Positions 1-5,153 of a DNA stretch of 5,314 bases are shown here, piece by piece. This DNA comes from an uncultured Anaerococcus sp. GTDB lineage: Bacteria; Bacillota; Clostridia; Tissierellales; Peptoniphilaceae. The translations under genes were made by a program, and so were the position numbers. The stretch is from positions 1 through 5,314 of the forward strand of contig NZ_CAMXYR010000078.1 of NCBI RefSeq assembly GCF_947253225.1, read 5' to 3'. How positions within the stretch are numbered: position 1 is the first letter of the stretch; each line of letters begins with the position of its first letter. The notes below the pieces were generated by a model. It searched no databases. It was not told the DNA's origin and saw nothing but the letters and a program-made list of their open reading frames with translations.

Positions 1-3
1 TTA

Positions 4-624
4 TCAAGACTCTTTTTGGGCAATCATCACCCCAATAGGTGCCAACCCTCCATAGGCCAAATTCATTTCAAGCACTGAAAAGCCGTTTTTTTCAACAAAT
101 TCTTTAAATAATTCTTGATTCCATTCTTCATACATCTTAAATCCAAAAATTGACATAATCTTTTTTAAAATATTTCTTTCTTTGCCTTCTTTCCATAGAA
201 AAGTAGGAGCAAGCAAAATCCCCTTAGGCTTTAATACCCTATATATTTCTCTCATTGCCCTATCTGCTTTGGGCATAATATGAAGTGCGTTAGCAATTAA
301 GACACAATTAAATTTTTCATTTGCAAAAGATAAGTTCCCTGCATCAGCCACTTCAAAGCTAAGATTATCGCCTCCCCCACGCTTTTTAGCTTCAATAATC
401 ATTTGCTCAGAAAAATCTGTCCCAATCCAACTCTTAGTCATATTCGAAAGAGAAAAGGAAAATTGCCCTGAACCACAAGCAAGTTCGAGCACATCCATAT
501 CTTTATTCAAATAAGGACTAAGGTATTTACAAACTTCATCATAAAGTCCTTTGTCTTTTTTCATAAAAGGTGCATATAGCTTAGCAAATCTATCCCAAAA
601 ATTTTTATCGCCTTTATCAGTCAC
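4..624 (-). CDS. Class I SAM-dependent methyltransferase, GTG start
   Basis: Predicted cytosolic methyltransferase of 206 aa that transfers a methyl group from S-adenosylmethionine to an unknown substrate. Seen: an N-terminal helix region beginning FWDRFAKLYAPF (residues 9-20), motif I VLELACGSGQ (45-54, glycine-rich SAM loop), the acidic residue of motif II in IGTDFSEQM (D70), a D-A pair at 94-95 for the adenine side, and LKPKGILL (131-138) before a C-terminal substrate-cap region. This order and length fit the Methyltransf_11/25 type. I chose the GTG at 624-622 because AGGAG lies 8 nt before it; the in-frame ATG at 651 has no ribosome binding site. The gene follows the phosphatase by 38 nt with no terminator between them, so co-transcription is likely. 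The TGA stop at 4-6 is followed directly by an in-frame TAA at 1-3. The fold is near certain; the substrate (small molecule, lipid or RNA) is not readable. Confidence 0.9.
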   Translation of the reverse strand: MTDKGDKNFWDRFAKLYAPFMKKDKGLYDEVCKYLSPYLNKDMDVLELACGSGQFSFSLSNMTKSWIGTDFSEQMIIEAKKRGGGDNLSFEVADAGNLSFANEKFNCVLIANALHIMPKADRAMREIYRVLKPKGILLAPTFLWKEGKERNILKKIMSIFGFKMYEEWNQELFKEFVEKNGFSVLEMNLAYGGLAPIGVMIAQKES

Positions 625-632
625 TTGTACCA

Positions 633-637
633 CTCCT
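633..637 (-). promoter_or_regulatory. Ribosome binding site fixing the GTG start of the methyltransferase
   Basis: AGGAG on the minus strand, 8 nt upstream of the GTG at 624-622. The alternative in-frame ATG at 651-649 is preceded only by an A/T-rich stretch with no Shine-Dalgarno match, so this site decides the start. Confidence 0.75.
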
Positions 638-662
638 ATAATATAAGTCATTAAAAAAACTT

Positions 663-1199
663 TTATACATCTAATTCTACGATCCCTGCATCTTTTATTT
701 GAAAATGCGTTTCTTTATTTGTATAAGCTATTCCATTTTCCAAACACAATATTACATTAATTACTCCACCATGAGTAACCAATAGGACATTTCTCTTTCC
801 GACTTGTTTTTTAAAATTATACCATGCACCCTTAATACGAAAAAAGAATTGTTCTGGACTTTCTCCCCCAGGCCATGTTTCCGTCCAAGCAAGTTTTCTC
901 CAATATTTTCCAGGATATTTTTCAAAAGCTTCTGATTTTTCCATACCAGCTAATAATCCATTATTAACTTCACGAAATTGAGGCAAATATATTATATCCA
1001 AAGAAAGTGAATCAGCCACAATCTCAGCAGTTTCTTTTGCTCGCTTCAAATCACTAGAATATATACTAGTAATACCCTTATCTGATAATTTATGCTTTAC
1101 CCTATGAAGCTCTAGTCTACCAGTTTCAGTTAAACCATTTCCGCTCCATCCACCAAAGCGATTATCAGGATCAGCACCATGTCTCATTAAATAAATCAT
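663..1199 (-). CDS. Histidine phosphatase family protein (RHG / phosphoglycerate mutase-like)
   Basis: Complete 178-aa member of branch 1 of the histidine phosphatase superfamily, cytosolic, working through a phosphohistidine intermediate. Seen: the RHG signature at residues 6-8 with catalytic H7, the second phosphate-binding arginine R53 in SSDLKRAKET (48-57), the acid/base glutamate E77 in FREVNNG (75-81), the PGGES motif (110-114), and the second catalytic histidine H143 in VTHGG (141-145). All catalytic positions are present, so it should be active. The length fits small phosphatases such as alpha-ribazole phosphatase (CobC), but no cobalamin gene is nearby, so I do not name it. ATG at 1199 is preceded by GAGGA (1211-1215) with a rather long 11-nt spacer. 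It lies 59 nt downstream of the membrane-protein gene with no hairpin between, and 38 nt before the methyltransferase, so it may be co-transcribed with either. The substrate is unknown. Confidence 0.92.
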   Translation of the reverse strand: MIYLMRHGADPDNRFGGWSGNGLTETGRLELHRVKHKLSDKGITSIYSSDLKRAKETAEIVADSLSLDIIYLPQFREVNNGLLAGMEKSEAFEKYPGKYWRKLAWTETWPGGESPEQFFFRIKGAWYNFKKQVGKRNVLLVTHGGVINVILCLENGIAYTNKETHFQIKDAGIVELDV

Positions 1200-1258
1200 T
1201 TAAAAATATATCCTCAAATTCTAACTTGCCTTAATTTTAGAAAGTTAAAAATTTATTC

Positions 1259-2368
1259 TCAATTCTCATACTTAGATTCTAATGCCTCTAATGCAAGATC
1301 AATAATATCAATATCAAACTCCTTCTTAGAAATTCCCATAGACTTTAGAAACTCTTTATTTTTCCTAAATGATTTCCACAAGAGAGTTTTAGTTTCCTTA
1401 TCTATATCAATCTTATAAAGCATGTTGGCAAGCGATATAATTAAACCCTTACTATCCTTGTATATGCTAATATCTATATTTTTACTTTTCATAACCATAA
1501 AAGAGTCAAAATCCTCTAGCGAAAATTTTGCTTCTAATCCTTTGATTGGATTTATTAAAAGCTGTGTTGATGAATGCATTAAATTGACATAAGCGCCTAG
1601 CGAGTACTGCTGTTTTTCTGTCATCAAATCATAGTCAAGACCAAAGGTCTGAATGTTTTCTATCGCCTCATCTAACTTTTCACTCTCATTATCTGTTCGT
1701 TTTATACGCTCTAAAATTTCTACAATTGCAAGCTGATATGATTTTATATCCCTATGACTTATGGTAGTAAAGAGATTCTCTAATTTCTTTTTATCATTAC
1801 TATTCTTAAAAAAGAGTAATCCGCTCGCCAAAAACGATACTCCTGCAATAGCCCATCCTACAGGACCAGCCATGCTAAGAAATACTTGACCTGCTGCCAT
1901 TCCTCCTCCACCTGCAACTATAGCCCCACCTCCAAGCCATGCTAAGGCCGCATTTGTTGCTGCCGCCCCACCTAAAGCAGCGATAGCTGTCCCTGTTGAT
2001 GCAATGCCAAATGTAGTTGCAACTCCCATAGCCGCTGTTGGCCCCAATGTTACAACAGCAAGGCCAAGGCCTGCACCGGCTGCTCCGACTCCGGTATTTT
2101 TAACAAGTGCCTTATTATATTCTTTTTCTATACTTTCAGCTTGTTTTTTCCAAGCAGCTTTTTCTTTCTCCAAGTTTTTATATTTAAGTTTCTCATCACT
2201 AGGCACATTACGGATATTATCAAATGAGTCTTGGATTTTTGTTAATGACTCATAAAGTTTCTTTGTATGATTTCCGAGATCTTCAATAGTAATATTAGTA
2301 AGATTTATTGTTGCTTGTACCTTATCCTGTGCTTGTTGAAGCTTACTTCTTTTTTTACTTGTTTTCAT
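1259..2368 (-). CDS. Uncharacterised protein: coiled coil, Gly/Ala-rich membrane segment, helical C-terminus
   Basis: 369-aa protein that I cannot assign to a characterised family. Seen: residues 1-90 are charged and helical, rich in K, E and Q (coiled-coil type); residues 93-188 are a strikingly Gly/Ala-rich hydrophobic stretch with repeated GxxxG-like spacing, including ATNAALAWLGGG (137-148), GGGG (153-156) and AGPVGWAIAG (167-176), ending in a clear membrane helix before KNSNDKKK; residues 195-369 are charged and helical. There is no signal peptide. Inferred: a membrane-inserting or pore-like protein with cytosolic ends. I have the impression that this Gly/Ala pattern recurs in uncharacterised bacterial proteins, but cannot verify it here. 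The start at 2368 is set by AAGGAGG 9 nt upstream, placed inside the end of the previous gene, which it overlaps by 14 nt; this implies translational coupling and a shared function. The open frame runs upstream to an ATG at 2470, but that part is the antecedent gene read in another frame. Confidence 0.85.
   Translation of the reverse strand: MKTSKKRSKLQQAQDKVQATINLTNITIEDLGNHTKKLYESLTKIQDSFDNIRNVPSDEKLKYKNLEKEKAAWKKQAESIEKEYNKALVKNTGVGAAGAGLGLAVVTLGPTAAMGVATTFGIASTGTAIAALGGAAATNAALAWLGGGAIVAGGGGMAAGQVFLSMAGPVGWAIAGVSFLASGLLFFKNSNDKKKLENLFTTISHRDIKSYQLAIVEILERIKRTDNESEKLDEAIENIQTFGLDYDLMTEKQQYSLGAYVNLMHSSTQLLINPIKGLEAKFSLEDFDSFMVMKSKNIDISIYKDSKGLIISLANMLYKIDIDKETKTLLWKSFRKNKEFLKSMGISKKEFDIDIIDLALEALESKYEN
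1805..2092 (-). other. Gly/Ala-rich membrane-type domain (residues 93-188)
   Basis: Within the 369-aa protein, this stretch has nearly no charged residues and a very high Gly+Ala content. It can be divided into about three hydrophobic helices (roughly 95-127, 128-155 and 160-187), with a lysine-rich stop-transfer-like sequence after it. The glycine spacing resembles glycine zippers, which in known proteins pack membrane helices against each other. The pore or oligomer role is an inference. Confidence 0.6.
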
Positions 2369-2377
2369 AATTATTTC

Positions 2378-2384
2378 CCTCCTT
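2378..2384 (-). promoter_or_regulatory. Strong ribosome binding site inside the upstream gene
   Basis: AAGGAGG, 9 nt before the ATG at 2368-2366. It lies within the last codons of the preceding gene, whose TAA is at 2357-2355. Terminating ribosomes would therefore sit on the next start, which supports translational coupling of the two products. Confidence 0.8.
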
Positions 2385-3609
2385 GAAATAAGAGTCAATA
2401 TCCGCTTTATTTCGCAATATTTGATTCTTTGGAACATTTCTATTCTCTGCCAAAAGAACAGATTTTTCAAAGGCTTCTATATACATATCACTTTCCTTTA
2501 ATTCCTGAGTAAACAAAAGGAGGTCTTTATCATCATATACTTCTGAGAGGATTTTTAATCCATCAATATAATCAGAAATAATTATTTTTTCTTGTCTTAA
2601 AGAAAAATTCTTCTTTTGTGCTTGATATAGTTTTATCCCTCTATTAGCCTCACCATATAAAGAAATTGTAAATCTACCGAGACCCACAATATTTAATCGC
2701 ATTAAGAATTGATCGATTCTAAAATTCCCCGCACCTTGAATAAATCCTTGAATAAGTGCATCTCCTGCATCAAGTAAACAAAATGTTCCATGAGCTACGG
2801 TAAGCATTCTTTTTACACTAGCATTAGAAAAAGGTTCACATGATTTCCACATCAAGGCAAAAGACCTATCCCTATTTTGATCATCCATAAAATATCGAAC
2901 CAAGCGTCTGATAGAGTAAACCATCCTAACCAATAACTCATTAACAATTACTGGTACAGCCTTAGCAGCCTCAAATCTTAAATCATATCCTTGCTTATAT
3001 ATTTCTAAAGCAAATTTATTGATAGCCTTATCAAACTCTGTGTTTGAAATATTAAGCTTCTTCTTAATAACAATAATATCATTAGTCCAAGTCAATAATG
3101 GTGATGGGATGCCCATTCCTCTTCCCTTACTAGCTGAAGAGCCAGACATATCTGAAATTAGATTGCCCAGCCAATTTATAAATCCGCAAAACAATTTAGG
3201 AGAAATATTTGCTCCTTGGAGCACGAACTTATCATCAGCTTCTTGCAAAGAAATTAATTCTCCTTCAGAAATGAAATGTGATGTATTTGCAAACTGATCA
3301 AGAATTGAGAAGAATAATCCTAGTAAGCTCGGATTATGACCCAATGATTTAAAATGATGATTCCTTGGATTAAGGTCAAAGACCAGCCTTGCAGCATCTC
3401 CCGCACCTGTCTGGTCATAGGGAATCTTAAACTTATTCTCTATATATTTTATTGCTGAGGAAAGAGAACTATCACTATTTCCATCCCAACCACAAATCTT
3501 AGCAAAATCCATAGTGCGATTTTCAAACCATTTGTCCGTAATATTACCTATCGCTGACTCCCCAGCTTTTCCCACAAGAAAAATATCCATAAGTCCACAT
3601 ATTGCCCCA

Positions 3610-3816
3610 CTAGCTGCAGCTAGTATATAGTCTTTCTGGTGTAAGTTTTTTAAGTGTATTTTCATTTTCATAAAGCTTTGACACAATCTCAGACATCTCA
3701 AATTCCGCATACTTCATTGCCATCTGTATGTTAGAAGCAAACTCATATCCCTCTTCACTTATGCCAAAATCTAATAATATTGCTATTTCATTATTCTTCT
3801 CACTAGAGATTTCCAT
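3610..3816 (-). CDS. N-terminal piece (68 aa) of the frameshifted gene, as actually translated
   Basis: This open frame has the real ribosome binding site of the gene (GGAGG, 6 nt before the ATG). It encodes an acidic helical segment, for example FGISEEGYEFASN (residues 17-29) and KYAEFEMSEIVSKLYENEN (35-53). After about residue 57 the sequence loses its character and stops at TAG 3612-3610. Unless the shift is corrected, a 68-aa peptide would be made and the large downstream frame would be poorly translated, which should also reduce coupled translation of the next gene. Read it together with the whole-gene entry. Confidence 0.55.
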   Translation of the reverse strand: MEISSEKNNEIAILLDFGISEEGYEFASNIQMAMKYAEFEMSEIVSKLYENENTLKKLTPERLYTSCS

Positions 3817-3820
3817 CTAT

Positions 3821-3827
3821 CTCCTCC
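3821..3827 (-). promoter_or_regulatory. Strong ribosome binding site of the two-gene unit
   Basis: GGAGGAG, whose GGAGG core ends 6 nt before the ATG at 3816-3814. It shows that the short N-terminal frame is the true beginning of the gene and that the ATG at 3710 in the other frame is not. Confidence 0.8.
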
Positions 3828-3844
3828 GTTTATTCTCTTCTTCT

Positions 3845-3873
3845 AAATCAAAAAATTTTCATATTTTTGATTT
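3845..3873. repeat. Perfect 10-bp AT-rich inverted repeat in the leader of the two-gene unit
   Basis: AAATCAAAAA at 3845-3854 and its exact reverse complement at 3864-3873, separated by 9 nt. It lies 28-57 nt upstream of the start codon. It could be an operator for a dimeric repressor or an mRNA hairpin in the leader. It is not a normal terminator, since no T-run follows on the minus strand. In such AT-rich DNA a chance match is possible. Confidence 0.45.
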
Positions 3874-3959
3874 TTAGTACCCTCTTAGACAAAGCTAAAC
3901 TCTTGGTTGGTTTTAATATATAGAAAAATCTTTTCCTTGCTTACAGCTTTCGTACATAT

Positions 3960-3989
3960 CTTATAGTTTTTATGACATATAACTTGCAA
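3960..3989 (-). promoter_or_regulatory. Candidate sigma-A promoter for the two-gene unit
   Basis: Minus-strand TTGCAA (3984-3989, 4 of 6 to the -35 consensus), an 18-bp spacer, then TATAAG (3960-3965, 5 of 6 to TATAAT). It would give a leader of roughly 135-140 nt before the ATG at 3816, containing the 3845-3873 inverted repeat. It starts just downstream of the lipoprotein gene, so the unit need not depend on that gene's promoter. Confidence 0.4.
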
Positions 3990-4020
3990 AGTACGATAAG
4001 TAAGGCTATGTTGATCATTA

Positions 4021-4437
4021 TTATTTTATCAAGTTAGCACTGATTTTATCAAATGTTTCTTCGCTTAATTTCCAAATACCTGAATATGGCTGTTCAATAT
4101 AGCTAATGTTTCTATCTTTATATAAAAACGCTATGCTTAGACCTCCTTCTACATTTTTGTGATGTAATTTAATGATAAGATAATCATTAATATTTGTGGG
4201 TTGAGCGTTAACACTTTCCCTATTGGTATCATCGGTGTTTTCCTTAACATCAGCAATAATGCTAGATATTTCATCTTGACCCTCAATTTTCACACGATCT
4301 TCTGAATTGTTTTTCATAATTTCAATTTCTTTTACTTCTTCGGCATTAGGTAGATTGATTTTTTTATTACTAACACCACATGCAGTTAATTACAAAATAC
4401 TTATTAAAACCACTGCGATTCCAAGATAGTTTTTCAT
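4021..4437 (-). pseudogene. DUF5301-like small lipoprotein with an in-frame stop in the signal peptide
   Basis: Read from ATG 4437, the frame gives a 15-residue hydrophobic signal core (MKNYLGIAVVLISIL), then TAA at 4392-4390, then LTAC (a classic lipobox, cysteine at codon 20) and an open frame to the TAA at 4023-4021. With the stop read as an amino acid, the product is a 138-aa exported, lipid-anchored protein. The mature part, with KINLPNAEEVKEIEI, ESVNAQPTN and YIEQPYSGIWKLSEE, matches my memory of the clostridial DUF5301 lipoprotein family, whose function is unknown. GGAG (4447-4450) lies 9 nt before the ATG. A shorter frame from the ATG at 4317 (98 aa) lacks both signal and a good ribosome binding site, so an exported product is unlikely. 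A fresh nonsense mutation, a sequencing error or a decayed gene are the options; no second damage is visible, which favours a recent event. Confidence 0.75.
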
Positions 4438-4461
4438 AGTTTTCATCTCCACTTTAGATTT

Positions 4462-4490
4462 ATTATAAAGGCCCTCAGTAGAATTTTACA
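4462..4490 (-). promoter_or_regulatory. Candidate promoter of the DUF5301-like gene
   Basis: A perfect TATAAT at 4462-4467 with a weak -35 TGTAAA (4485-4490, 3 of 6) at 17-bp spacing. Transcription would begin near 4455, a few bases before the GGAG at 4447-4450, giving a very short leader. The -10 is convincing; the -35 is not. Confidence 0.4.
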
Positions 4491-4500
4491 CTTTTTAAAT

Positions 4501-4641
4501 CTATGCAATAGTGTCGCAACATTTAAAATTAAATTTTTTCAAAAGATACTCCTTGATTTGTGCATAAGTAGCTTTGCTTTCAAATACTGGTCTGTTAAAT
4601 TCCTCTATAACTTCTCTATTCTCTAAGACCTTTTTAAAAAA
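4501..4641 (-). pseudogene. Gene relic resembling the C-terminal tail of clostridial RlmD (23S rRNA uracil methyltransferase)
   Basis: A 46-codon open stretch bounded by TGA (4644-4642) and TAG (4503-4501), without a start codon. It reads VLENREVIEEFNRP then VFESKATYAQIKEYLLKKF, a clearly protein-like sequence. From memory, ESKATYAQIKEY followed by a short helix and an LYIAQIKRKCG-type segment occurs in the C-terminal extension of clostridial 23S rRNA (uracil-C5)-methyltransferase RlmD and in related tails. Here the resemblance stops after KKFNFK and the frame ends with unrelated CCDTIA, so both ends are lost. I take it as a non-functional fragment left by a deletion or rearrangement. The family assignment is by recollection and should be held loosely. 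Confidence 0.5.
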
Positions 4642-4779
4642 TCATAAGAATGAACTGCTGATTAATATAGCAATTACAAAAATACATCTTATAATATAAA
4701 CTCTAAATTTGATAATAAATTATAACTAAGTAAGAAGAATTTATGAAAATATGAAAAATGATATTATACAGAGTATTGT
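4642..4779. other. AT-rich stretch with no recognisable gene
   Basis: Very AT-rich and full of stops on both strands. The only protein-like reading is a plus-strand tail of 18 codons (4730-4786, containing RIYENMKND) with no start codon, too short to call. I see no promoter, RNA gene or repeat here that I can defend. It separates the RlmD-like relic from the terminator at 4780-4813. Confidence 0.5.
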
Positions 4780-4813
4780 AAAATAAAAAGAAGCAGATTA
4801 ATTCCACTTCTTT
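4780..4813 (-). terminator. Intrinsic (Rho-independent) terminator
   Basis: On the minus strand AAAGAAGTGG (4813-4804) pairs with CTGCTTCTTT (4796-4787) around a 7-nt AATTAAT loop, giving a 10-bp stem with two G-U pairs, followed by a T-rich tail (4786-4780, TTATTTT). The G-U pairs form only on the minus strand and the T-tract is on that side, so it acts for leftward transcription. It lies about 40 nt after the stop of the orphan C-terminal tail (4855-4995), whose parent gene it must once have served. Confidence 0.75.
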
Positions 4814-4854
4814 GATACTATATTTTTATTATCTTTGAACACCCAAGTAATTAT

Positions 4855-4995
4855 CTATTTATGATTTTCATTTAAGAAAGCATCAATAGTTTTTCTTGAT
4901 TCGATTCTTGCTTTTTCATTGCCTTCAATTTTTCCACCTGTTGCAAAATTATGAATAATCATCGTACCATCATTAGAAGGTTCTCTTAGGAAATT
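4855..4995 (-). pseudogene. Orphan C-terminal tail of an unidentified protein
   Basis: A 46-codon open stretch after a TAA (4998-4996), ending with TAG 4857-4855. The last 30 residues, ATGGKIEGNEKARIESRK then TIDAFLNENHK, look like the end of a genuine cytosolic protein, and a terminator follows about 40 nt later. The upstream third (SNDGTMIIHNFA) coincides with the left arm of the 4939-5123 palindrome, so the parent gene was apparently cut by, or fused to, that element. There is no start codon with a ribosome binding site. I do not recognise the family. Confidence 0.5.
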
Positions 4996-5123
4996 TTACA
5001 TCTCCTTGCCGGTGGGCATAATAGTGCCTGCCAGCTGATGGAGTCTATTAGCCCGTCGGCAAGGTGAGGCTTTACGTGGAGGTTCTTCTAATGATATTGG
5101 GACGATTTATTCATTCTGCAACA
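4939..5123. repeat. 185-nt imperfect palindrome, probable MITE-like or fold-back element
   Basis: The outer arms begin TGTTGCA (4939-4945) and end TGCAACA (5117-5123). Across about 40 nt (4939-4979 against 5084-5123) they match with small gaps, sharing CATTAGAAG / CTTCTAATG and an ATCGT / ACGAT block. Inside sits a separate perfect-core stem (5004-5064), and the stretches between are only weakly complementary. The core is much more GC-rich than its surroundings. No transposase is encoded, so a non-autonomous inverted-repeat element (MITE) or an inverted duplication are the best readings. I see no clear target-site duplication outside the arms. Confidence 0.6.
5004..5064 (+). other. GC-rich stem-loop at the core of the palindrome
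   Basis: CCTTGCCGGTGGGC (5004-5017) faces GCCCGTCGGCAAGG (5051-5064), with a bulged A at 5018 and a further perfect TAATAG / CTATTA pairing (5019-5024 with 5045-5050), closed by a 20-nt loop. On the plus strand the two internal mismatches become G-U pairs, giving 14 continuous pairs, while the minus strand has a 2x2 internal loop. If transcribed, the plus-strand RNA would be the more stable. GC is about 59% by hand count. It could be a structured RNA, or simply the centre of a mobile element. Confidence 0.6.
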
Positions 5124-5153
5124 TCCCCTTGTAAAAATTATAAAGTTATTTCA

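Larger units (their letters stand above)
2355..3816 (-). pseudogene. Frameshifted gene for an uncharacterised ~486-aa protein (first of the two-gene unit)
   Basis: One gene split between two frames. Translation starts at ATG 3816 behind GGAGGAG and runs in a protein-like frame to about 3650, then meets a TAG at 3612-3610. The rest continues in the +1 frame to a TAA at 2357-2355. That second frame has an ATG at 3710 but no ribosome binding site, and its first 20 residues are arginine/cysteine-rich and look out of frame. Removing one A from the six-A run at 3646-3651 restores a 486-aa protein. In the rebuilt protein, residues 62-82 (DYILAAASG to DIFLVG) are a likely membrane or buried hydrophobic helix, a His-rich motif HHFKSLGHNPSLLGL sits near 153-167, and the remaining C-terminal part is helical. 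No catalytic motif is recognised. It could be a decayed gene, a recent mutation, a recoding site or a sequencing error in a homopolymer. Pairing with the downstream membrane protein suggests a joint function. Confidence 0.7.

Noticed and set aside
625..651. Nine-codon N-terminal extension of the methyltransferase from ATG 651.
   Set aside because: No Shine-Dalgarno before ATG 651, and the extension itself contains the AGGAG that serves the GTG at 624.
1211..1223. TAGAAT as a -10 box for the phosphatase gene.
   Set aside because: Transcription would start within the ribosome binding site (1211-1215), leaving no usable leader.
2004..2255. Plus-strand open frame opposite the Gly/Ala-rich coding stretch.
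   Set aside because: It is the antisense shadow of the membrane-protein gene; its proline/alanine composition mirrors Gly/Ala codons and it has no ribosome binding site.
2369..2470. 34-codon extension of the 369-aa protein to ATG 2470.
   Set aside because: It overlaps the end of the preceding gene, reads through its coding sequence in another frame, and the strong ribosome binding site points to ATG 2368.
3019..3297. Plus-strand open frame of 92 codons inside the frameshifted gene.
   Set aside because: It lies fully opposite a better coding frame, with no ribosome binding site or recognisable domain.
4730..4786. Plus-strand 18-codon tail ending just before the terminator stem.
   Set aside because: Too short, no start codon, and the hairpin's T-tract is on the minus strand, so it does not support a plus-strand gene.
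4996..5087. Minus-strand stop-free stretch through the palindrome core (reads KPHLADGLIDSIS and CPPARRCKIS).
   Set aside because: No start codon; the absence of stops follows from high GC in the stem-loop, and the base pairing explains the sequence better than coding.
5088..5130. ATG at 5114 behind AAGGGG giving an 8-codon ORF, with a TATAAT at 5137-5142.
   Set aside because: The ORF ends at once inside the palindrome, the -10 would place the transcript start on the ribosome binding site, and no -35 is visible. It might be the remnant of a gene start.
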